Shown here in pieces: positions 37,101 to 42,618 of a stretch of 42,618 nucleotides of DNA. Source of the DNA: Cerioporus squamosus (Eukaryota; Basidiomycota; Agaricomycetes; Polyporales; Polyporaceae); contig JABYQS010000255.1 of the NCBI GenBank assembly GCA_022592435.1, forward strand, positions 1 through 42,618, given 5' to 3'. Under the pieces are notes generated by a model. The model was not told where the DNA came from and searched no databases. It saw only the letters and a program-made list of their open reading frames with translations. How positions within the stretch are numbered: the first letter of the stretch is position 1; each line of letters starts with the position of its first letter. The position numbers and the translations under genes are program-made.

Positions 37101-38014
37101 TCCGGAAGGAGTTCGATGGCATGATCATATGGTCGTCGTTCAGGGAGAGCATCGAAGTTGCTGTCCTCGAAAACATCATGGAAGTCCCGATAGTGCTCTG
37201 GAACAGTCTCCTCGAATGACTTTGTCTTGCGTGCTTTATTTTGCTCAATAGCGATATCCATGGCTACTGAAGCTCTTCGAGCATGCAAATATTCGGGGAT
37301 ATTGAGCATGAAGATCCGATCTCCCTCTTCTAGGGCAAGTTCGCACGAGTGGGGGCATCGCTCGAACTCTAGGGTCTTCTTCTGCCAGTCAATGATAGGA
37401 TTGTGGTGCTGTATCCATTCATGTCCCAGGAACAGGTCTGCCTTGCCAAGATCGGTGACCAAGAGCTGCATCTTCTCCCGATGATTCCCGATGGTGATGA
37501 ACACTTCTACATAGTGGGTGATGTGTCCACCGATGTTAGGAGTTCCATCAGCATTGTGTACCGGGATGGGTCGTTCATATGGTTTCGGGGTCAGGCCAGC
37601 TCGTCGAACCAGATCACGGTGGATACATGATCCTGTGCATCCAGTGTCCAATAGTGCTTGCACTGACTGCTTGACAGTTGTCTCCGGATTCTCCAAGATG
37701 AGTGGAATGTCCATCTGTCGCTTGGATCCAATACCGCGGACCACATTGAACAGCTTTGGTCCAATTCGATTGATGCTGATGGCATTGAAGGGTTTTGGTT
37801 CCGCTGCACTCGGAGATTTTTCGATTTTTATATCATTTTTGGAAGGAGAATTAAGCACAGATTCCCGTCTGCCGCGCTTCTGGGTAGAAGTCGCTCCTTC
37901 GGTTGGTTGAGGAGTAATCACAACTGGTTCTTCGGCAGTGTCCATAGTATCGTACACAGGTAAACAAGCAAAGCGATTCTGGGTTGGTATAGTACAAAGG
38001 GGAAAAGAAGACAT
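34178..38014 (-). CDS. pol: Pol polyprotein with chromodomain
   Basis: An uninterrupted frame of 1278 codons with its own ATG at 38014. In order: aspartic protease (LLDTGCTGSCI, ~140-150, with LFLGHEWI later); reverse transcriptase (QDYRKLNAMTKKNKYPLP, FGLSNSPSTFQ, catalytic VIVYLDDILI); RNase H (FKVECDASKFALGAELSQ, DREMLAIIHALDEWRHFL, WTDHKNLEYF); integrase with an HHCC zinc domain (HHDSVSAGHPGR...CATCQRTK), the Asp/Asp/Glu core (DMITDLP, SDRGPQFVSNF, QTDGQTERMNREI) and a GPY-like region (KRYGPFKVISKV); and a C-terminal chromodomain (IKYLIKWKDQPWSERTWVPR). All catalytic motifs are present, so the protein looks functional. It starts 8 nt after the gag stop, in the -1 frame relative to gag. 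It ends 26 nt from the LTR. Confidence 0.95.
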   Translation of the reverse strand: MSSFPLCTIPTQNRFACLPVYDTMDTAEEPVVITPQPTEGATSTQKRGRRESVLNSPSKNDIKIEKSPSAAEPKPFNAISINRIGPKLFNVVRGIGSKRQMDIPLILENPETTVKQSVQALLDTGCTGSCIHRDLVRRAGLTPKPYERPIPVHNADGTPNIGGHITHYVEVFITIGNHREKMQLLVTDLGKADLFLGHEWIQHHNPIIDWQKKTLEFERCPHSCELALEEGDRIFMLNIPEYLHARRASVAMDIAIEQNKARKTKSFEETVPEHYRDFHDVFEDSNFDALPERRPYDHAIELLPDAKPYCGKIYPMPREHQQALDEFLDENLRTGRIRPSKSPWGASFFFVKKKDGKLRPVQDYRKLNAMTKKNKYPLPLMSELFDKLKGAKYYSKLDVRWGYNNIRMKEGDEEKAAFITNRGLFEPTVMFFGLSNSPSTFQMMMNDIFKDLILKGHVIVYLDDILIISQTLEEHRKLVRQVLQILRENKLTCKPDKCEFEVQETEYLGHIIAPGVVKMDPAKVAGVTQWPTPTCKKHVQGFLGFANFYRRFIKDFSKVAGPLNRLTGQTDWKWTDEEQTAFDTIKRLITSAPVLAVPNDNDPFKVECDASKFALGAELSQKQDGKWRTIAFLSRSLSPAERNYEIYDREMLAIIHALDEWRHFLLGAKHPVEVWTDHKNLEYFRKPQRLNPRQARWLLTIQEYDLVLTHHPGKSMGKPDALSRRPDHANGTLDDEESVLLKPHMFRAVDGASSILDDVKENLSLMDLAIMEQLGKSDDLSQTEDGLVYRRGKLVIPNNESLRGRIIASHHDSVSAGHPGRDRTQELIYRSYWWPSLRKDVARYIKGCATCQRTKIRTQRKAAPLNPHDVPSRNWEHISVDMITDLPSCLGFDAILVIVDMKSKDIIAIPCNKTLDSEGYANLLLKHLYVHHGLPEKITSDRGPQFVSNFTKDLYKKLGIKGNPSTAYHPQTDGQTERMNREIKNYLRIFINYRQDDWVDWLPLAVFSYRNKRHESTKHTPFFMNHGFHPFTGVETKWKGKAESVDQFVERMKKISDQATESMKHAQELMKRKYDQRQQPAREYQPGDLVWLEATNISTDRPKKKLEHKRYGPFKVISKVGAGAYKLKLPKSLRGIHPVFNEDLLTPAHPPEFENQEKLVTSAPQGIDQEPIPEEVCDSKKEAGTIKYLIKWKDQPWSERTWVPRGELVGKYKPLLDDFHKKSPMAQQPIPPIRIAPRARLVTLTDPHDAEWDFWSRKWDRWKGTQTVPLRVWTFAQS

Positions 38015-38022
38015 CGTGTCCG

Positions 38023-39576
38023 TTACTCCTGAGACACAGGCTCGTGCAGCTGCCCGGTCTCGAAGATAAAACCCTGTGCGAGGAAGTCCTCTGGCTCCTC
38101 AGCTGCCCACGTGCGGATGCTTTCAATCATCTCGGTACGTTCCTCAGTCTCCCATGCGCGAAGACGCTGAGTTGGGCGATTGGGGATGTGCCACGGAGAT
38201 CCACAAGATCCGGTTTCATCCTTGCGTGCACCACAACCCTGCTTCCGACAACGCTGGGCCTTGAACCGATCTATCTCCATTGGCTGACCACGACCACCAT
38301 AGGTGATACCAGTGGTGTCTCGCTTGTCCAATTTTGGGTTGAACAGCGGCTGAGATGGTGGCGGGCGAGGTGGTGTGGTGTTGGTTGTAGAACGGGGAGG
38401 AGGATTCGACCCTGTGGCTCGGCCAAAGCCAGTGACCCCCTTGTGTAATAGATCGAAAGATCGGTCCGCGTCGTCGAGGGCAATGATGCGTTCCTTCCAC
38501 TCGTCGTAAGTGCTGGGCTTCTTTTCCGAGCGATAGATGTCTCGGAGCAGATCCTTGCGGACCTTCTGCAAGATCATTTCAACAGCGGAGGGATCGGTGG
38601 TTGCGAGACCAGCAGCACCGAGGTGCTGTTCGAATTCCACAAAGAAGTCCTGGGCACTACGATTGCCTTGCGTAAGCGCGGTGAGGTCGTTGAACGCTCG
38701 TCGCTTGGAGTTCGGGTCATGGAAGACCTTATCGAGGGCATCCCAGAATGCGGAGGTGCTGGCGAAATTCCATCGAGCAGGGCTTTGACCAGCTGCGGCT
38801 GTCGAATTTGCCAAGCGGAAGGCTCGTTTCCATTGATCGATTGATTTGCTGCCTCGAATGTATGACAGGACATACTTGATTGTTTGGTCGAGGGTAGCAC
38901 CATCAACATAGATCAGCATCTCATTTTTCCACGTGTCGTATTTGGACTTGTCTCCAGTGAACGGCTCCGGTTCCTTGGGCTTGAGCGCTGCATTCACTTG
39001 AACAGGTGCTGCAGATGCTCCGGTATTTGCCATTTGGTTGACAAGGGTTTGGATGGCTGCAAGGATGTTGTTAACATCCGCCAATGTAACTGCCGCCATT
39101 TGCGATCCTTGTATTCTTCGCGGCGATACTGTTCCTGGAGTTCGAGGAGCACTGGAGGTGGTACCGGGAAGGTGGGCTTCTTCGGCAGGTGCGGAGGAGG
39201 ATGGGAGCTCGTAGAAGAGTGGATCGGGGTCGAGATTGAGGTTGTCGAGGTGTTCTGCAAGCGGCGAGACTGGTGGGATGTCCTCCACTGCCGGTGTGGG
39301 GTGTGAGGATGTTTGCGCTGGTAGGAGGTTGTGGGTGACGATGGGTGTAACTCGTGTGGATGAGGGACGGGTGATCGCTCGGCAATCGGAGTATTCTTCG
39401 AGGACTTGTGTGAGCTTCGATATGATATCGTCGAAGCGATGCGGACAGGGACTACTTTCACAGGGGTAGAGTTCTTCCTCTGTGGTGTAGTGGTAGTCTC
39501 TATTGTCTCGATCGATGCAGTGGAAAAGCCCAGCGCAGTCTGCAGGGGACTCGGAAAAGGAGTCGGAGTCGGACAC
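38023..39576 (-). CDS. gag: Gag-like protein, start unresolved
   Basis: The frame has 517 codons counted from a GTG at 39576; a TGA at 39601-39603 closes it upstream. Landmarks are a Ser/Asp-rich N-terminus, a helix DDIISKLTQVLEEYSDC, the capsid-like core KPKEPEPFTGDKSKYDTWKN, FWDALDKVFHDPNSKRRAFN and LTQGNRSAQDFFVEFEQHL, and a Cys/His-rich patch CRKQGCGARKDETGSCGSPW that resembles a modified zinc knuckle. The first in-frame ATG is at 39099 (MAAVTLADVNNIL). An upstream ATG at 39621 is in another frame. Start therefore needs splicing, a frameshift or a non-ATG codon, or the copy has an indel. Confidence 0.85.
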   Translation of the reverse strand: MSDSDSFSESPADCAGLFHCIDRDNRDYHYTTEEELYPCESSPCPHRFDDIISKLTQVLEEYSDCRAITRPSSTRVTPIVTHNLLPAQTSSHPTPAVEDIPPVSPLAEHLDNLNLDPDPLFYELPSSSAPAEEAHLPGTTSSAPRTPGTVSPRRIQGSQMAAVTLADVNNILAAIQTLVNQMANTGASAAPVQVNAALKPKEPEPFTGDKSKYDTWKNEMLIYVDGATLDQTIKYVLSYIRGSKSIDQWKRAFRLANSTAAAGQSPARWNFASTSAFWDALDKVFHDPNSKRRAFNDLTALTQGNRSAQDFFVEFEQHLGAAGLATTDPSAVEMILQKVRKDLLRDIYRSEKKPSTYDEWKERIIALDDADRSFDLLHKGVTGFGRATGSNPPPRSTTNTTPPRPPPSQPLFNPKLDKRDTTGITYGGRGQPMEIDRFKAQRCRKQGCGARKDETGSCGSPWHIPNRPTQRLRAWETEERTEMIESIRTWAAEEPEDFLAQGFIFETGQLHEPVSQE

Positions 39577-39744
39577 GGTGAATAAGAGGCAAGAAGTAAG
39601 TCAAGGTCGTAGTCTGTAACCATAGACTTGGGGTTGTGCCCAAGTTCTTTAAGGGTTTGGATAACCAGTTGAGGTAAGTCCAAAAAGCGGAAATGTAAAG
39701 GGAAGTATTCAAGGGAGGATTTTGCCTATAAGGCTGTCTAAATC

Positions 39745-40754
39745 CTAAGTAGAAATGAACTGGAGGGGATAGGTAACTGATGGGAGTACGTAAAGCTGCT
39801 CAGGGTGTTCGAGGTAGTTGAGCCACTCGCCCAAGGGTACGACAAACAGGAGGAAGGCAATCTGGTACGAGATGGAAAGGCGGCTAAGCTCGGCAGCGTT
39901 CTCGTAAGCGTTGTAGTTGTTGAAGGTAGCTAGGCGACCTCGGCCCGGGGCCCTATCGTAAAGGATAAGCTCGAGTGTACCGTTGGGGGCCCAGTCAATG
40001 CGGATATTAATGTCAAGGGTTGGAACGGGGAGCGCAATGTCAGGGAGGAAATACGCTACTGCGGGGTGCGGAAGGTCTGCGGGGGTGGGCCAGATGGAGC
40101 AGAAGTCGGGCCAAGTCGCGTCGAAGTCGCCGACTACGTAATGACGACTATCGAGGAAGCGCTGATGGGAGAGTTCGTCAAGAACGTCGTGATAGGTGGC
40201 AAGGAGATCGGTGAGCGGGCCGTGCTCGGGGGTGATGGTAACGAAACGGGGATAGCCGTTGCGGCGCGCGTACCGGGTCTGGAGTTCGCGAAGAGTCAAG
40301 CGAAGATCGCTATCGCGGTTGTGATCCCAGAGGCGGGCGATGTAGGGGTGAATGCGGCGGAGGAGTGTATGGTATGTGGCGTTGTCCCACGAGATGAGAT
40401 CGCGGACGGGGAGGTGCTGGCGCCCGGGGAGATCCGGCTGCTCGGTGTCGGGGATGTCGACAAAATCTTCGAGGAGGATGCGGATGATGGGGAGGATGTC
40501 GTCCTGGTCGGCAGGGCTGCCGGCGAGAGACACGATCTGGTGGACCCGATCGCAATATTCGCGATTGCGGATGAGAGGTGGGGGCGCGGCCGCGGCTGCA
40601 GCGATGAATCCGGGGTCCGGGGACGCGAGGAGGTACGCGTGGGAGGGAGCCGGAGACCCGGAAGAGATGGAGATCGGAGGGGAGCGCTGCGGATAGCTCA
40701 CTGGAGGATAATCGTGAGTACGCGCGTCAGGGGTAGGGCGGAAAGGTACGCACT
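39745..40754 (-). CDS. Extra ORF upstream of gag, spliced start codon
   Basis: A frame of ~318 codons lies between the 5' LTR and gag, ending in TAG at 39745. It has no internal Met. A well-formed 53-nt leader intron (40753-40701, GTGCGT...CCCTGACGC...CTCCAG) ends just before TGAGC. Joining the preceding base A (40754) to that TG makes ATG, followed in frame by SYPQRSPPISISSG. The protein then has a Pro/Ala-rich lead, a helical part (QDDILPIIRILLEDFVDIPD) and a part rich in beta-type residues (HYVVGDFDATWPDFCSIWP). It ends after SYQIAFLLFVVPLGEWLNYL. No family was recognised. Gag and pol are both downstream, so this is an accessory protein or an N-terminal addition. Confidence 0.65.
40701..40753 (-). 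other. Predicted leader intron of the retroelement
   Basis: 53 nt with donor GTGCGT, CTGACGC branch-like site and CTCCAG acceptor, all typical of the host introns in this window. Removal creates the only ATG for the upstream ORF. Confidence 0.65.
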
Positions 40755-40801
40755 TGTGACCGGTTTGGATTCGCGGTCGACAAGCGAGGGAGGGGTGTGG
40801 T

Positions 40802-40812
40802 AGACTTGCTTT
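40802..40812 (-). promoter_or_regulatory. Self-priming primer-binding site
   Basis: The sense strand reads AAAGCAAGTCT starting two bases inside the 5' LTR edge. Its exact complement AGACTTGCTTT lies in the same LTR at 40881-40871, ~34 nt downstream of TATAAATA, where transcription should start. No TGG-starting tRNA-type primer site is present. This is the arrangement known for Tf1-type self-priming elements, which also use 11 nt. Confidence 0.85.
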
Positions 40813-40813
40813 A

Positions 40814-41173
40814 TGACACGCTCGGAAGCGAGCGCTGTGTGGGAAGCGTCGGTTGGAGGGAAGAAATGCCAAAGCAAGTCTGGGGCTTCTCCCAGACTGC
40901 TCGGCAGTATTTATACCTAAAAACACTACTCTACACGTGTATCCTAGTCAACTCGAGTCACTGAGACTCTGTCCTCGCCTTCTCCTCGTTGGATGCGCGG
41001 GGCTGAAAGTGAGAGTGAGACAGAGGCGGGACAAGACGGTCGGCGGTGCTGAGCACAAGGTAGGTGGACGAAGCGAGCGGCGGGATCACGCGTGTCAGAT
41101 GACACGTGTTGACGCCCGCGCGGTCGCATGCCTCATGCCCTGTTTTCGGCACCGAGCCTCTTTGTCCGTAACA
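40814..41173 (-). repeat. 5' LTR (360 bp)
   Basis: It begins TGTTACGG and ends GTGTCA on the sense strand and is identical to the 3' LTR. With a start site near 40881, U3 would be ~292 bp and R+U5 ~68 bp. An inverted repeat AGTCTGGG-AGAAG-CCCAGACT spans the presumed start (40877-40898). The U3 palindrome CGTGTCAGATGACACG lies at 41091-41106. Confidence 0.97.
40908..40915 (-). promoter_or_regulatory. TATA box of the 5' LTR
   Basis: TATAAATA on the sense strand, 34 nt before the first base of the 11-nt self-primer at 40881. Confidence 0.8.
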
Positions 41174-41178
41174 GAGAT
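41174..41178. repeat. Target-site duplication, right copy (GAGAT)
   Basis: Identical to 33787-33791 and directly abuts the right LTR. Confidence 0.95.
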
Positions 41179-42618
41179 ACTTAAGTACGACTTCGAATGT
41201 TGCTCTCATGTCTTTTGAGGCATGCTTGTTTGATAAGCCATGCAGTGCGAAGTTCTCCTCGAAGTTCTCATGGCTTGCCCTGAAGATCTTGACAAGCGGC
41301 GATTCTTGTATGATCCGCGCTTTCGTGAAGTTGGAGCCTTCCCCGCCATATGTTACCTGTCACCGGTGGCCCGTGCATTCGTGCATTGAGCAGTCAGGAC
41401 TTGTCGCAGTCACACCATGTCAAGTACCAACCTTTGTCATCAGGTTCTGCAATTCAATGCACCAGTCGACAGCCCTCGACTCCCCTTCCTCCCCAGTTGG
41501 ATTGACTAACATATTGTACCTTATAGCCCGACTAAGATGTGGATGTGGTTTAGTCCCATAGCTGCACGGTCATAGCAAGTAGAACATGCTCACCGTAATC
41601 CAGGGGGATGAACGAAGTGCAGAGCATGCATGAACCGTAATGTGTAAGTACCGTACTTGTGCTTTCCGGTGGCCCGGAATAGCCGCACCCATGGCATGAG
41701 GAGAGTCTCAACACACCCGATATCGCCATGGTTCATGGCATACGCAAGCTCTTCGTAGAGTAGAAGATAGTGCATGGTCCGCATTGTGTTCATCCGAACC
41801 TCGTCGCGCTTCTCGTCGGACTCGCAATCGAGGGCGTACAGATCGAGACCCTCGCCCTCAATATACTCCCGAACTATCGTGTCGGCTATCTCCTGAACGG
41901 CCTCGAGCGAAGGCTTCGAAGCTGCCATTCCTCCAGCGAGGACAAACCCGTGCGCTTCTCAACCTCAGACCGCCAAGCATCCAGAACCAGCACCGTGAGG
42001 ACGTGACCGATCAGCTGGTGCTGCTCTCGGAACTTCGCGTTAACCAGCTTTGAGCTTCCCGCGGTCGCAGCTTCCCAACTATCCCTCGGAAACCTCTCGT
42101 GTCGCCTTGTGCCTTCGAAGGAACCATAAGCAGCCGCCATATTGCATCTGCCGCCGCCATCTTGAAGTGGAAGAAGCCCGGTATGGGGACAACCGACTGG
42201 AGCCGGTCGTAAGGTGTCTTCTCCACTGACCGCCGTCGCCGCGCTGAGAGGACGGTTCATAGGTTCCCAGGTCACCGTGCACGAGGGTGACAAAGTCAGA
42301 GATGTCGATGGTGTCTCATGCCGGTCCGAGTGCCCGTTTCCTACCCCTGCTTGTGCGTACATGTCGAGAATCGCAGCAATGTTGCCGGAGACCTTCGACT
42401 GGTTCAAGTCCATGGTGCGGAGTGGAACATGGCGCAGGTTGGTGACAGGAATAGCCTCGACGGGGTCCGGGACCTTCAGAGCACCGGCGAGATGTTGAGA
42501 ATCGGTGGGCCATGCTGGAAGAGAAGTCGCATGAGGAACCATGCCCGGAATGTGCCCTCGACGACTCGGACTCAACACTCCGGGCTGCGGCTCTGGTTCC
42601 GGATAGAGGGAATAGAGG
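41174..42618 (-). pseudogene. DUF6589 gene, 5' and central part, degenerate
   Basis: The gene continues beyond the window at 42618. Conserved DUF6589 blocks occur in order: LRHVPLRTMDLNQSKVSGN, SDFVTLVHGDLGTYE, KTPYDRLQSVVPIPGFFHFK with MAAADAIWR, KLVNAKFREQHQLIGHV, LMPWVRLFRATGKHKYGTYT, MLVNPTGEEGESRAVDW, YGGEGSNFTKARIIQESPLV and FALHGLSNKHASKDMRATFE. Two introns (around 41515-41590 and 41370-41450) splice cleanly. Frame changes are needed near 42255 (after LGTYE), 42070 (before SSKLVN) and 41930 (before ASKPSL), each about one base, so this copy was probably already broken before the retroelement landed. Function of the family is unknown; it is abundant in Agaricomycetes. Confidence 0.8.

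Larger units (their letters stand above)
33792..41173 (-). mobile_element. Ty3/gypsy chromovirus LTR retrotransposon, full length
   Basis: A 7382-bp element bounded by identical 360-bp LTRs (TG...CA) and flanked by GAGAT duplications. It is transcribed on the minus strand: 5' LTR, self-priming site, an extra ORF, gag, pol (protease, RT, RNase H, integrase, chromodomain), polypurine tract, 3' LTR. PR-RT-RH-IN order and the C-terminal chromodomain place it in Ty3/gypsy chromoviruses. The self-primer puts it near the Tf1/sushi branch. Identical LTRs indicate a very recent insertion. It interrupts a DUF6589 gene in the same orientation. Confidence 0.97.

Noticed and set aside
38994..39683. 229-codon alternative frame over the 5' part of gag
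   Set aside because: It opens on a TTG codon and beyond its first ~40 codons it is Pro/Ser/Thr/His-rich. The parallel gag frame has acidic helices and leads into the capsid-like core.
40790..40813. A tRNA-type primer-binding site for the retroelement
   Set aside because: No TGG-starting sequence complementary to a tRNA 3' end lies next to the LTR; the exact 11-nt self-complement explains the site better.

Overview
The window looks like nuclear DNA of an agaricomycete fungus, probably a polypore. It is GC-rich, its genes are split by many 45-80 nt introns (GTRNGT...CTNAY...YAG), and it carries families typical of that group (DUF6535, DUF6589, large F-box proteins, expanded RecQ helicases). 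Gene models were spliced by eye, so exon edges are predictions; several were tested by checking that exon lengths sum to a multiple of three.

1-31 kb is mostly ordinary gene space. In order: a Hog1/p38-type MAP kinase (minus, 1598-3361) divergent from a mitochondrial NADH-cytochrome b5 reductase (plus, 3977-5737); an F-box protein (minus, 6888-8141); two poorly supported small genes (minus, 9087-9505 and 10016-10544); a four-helix membrane protein (plus, to 11842); a small NTF2/SnoaL-like protein (minus, 12926-13473) divergent from an ISG12/IFI6-like membrane protein (plus, 14093-15023); a second F-box protein with an apparent one-base deletion (minus, 15230-17343); two related inverted-repeat elements (17.5-18.1 kb); an ABC-class P-loop ATPase (plus, 18585-21179); a short-chain dehydrogenase (minus, 21330-22446); a Ubp2-type deubiquitinase (minus, 23003-27683); a DUF6535 membrane protein (minus, 27937-29441) and a tRNA-Val(AAC) (minus, 30468-30541).

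30.9-42.6 kb is accessory DNA. A RecQ-type helicase with a C-terminal zinc knuckle (plus) converges on a DUF6589 gene (minus). Their predicted stop codons share one CTAG. The DUF6589 gene is cut by a 7.4 kb Ty3/gypsy chromovirus (33792-41173, transcribed on the minus strand) with identical 360 bp LTRs and a GAGAT target duplication. The element has an 11-nt self-priming site of the Tf1/sushi type. It also has an extra ORF before gag whose only plausible ATG is made by splicing out a 53-nt leader intron, and a gag frame with no ATG at its start. The strongest candidates for something undescribed are this leader organisation and the convergent RecQ/DUF6589 pair.
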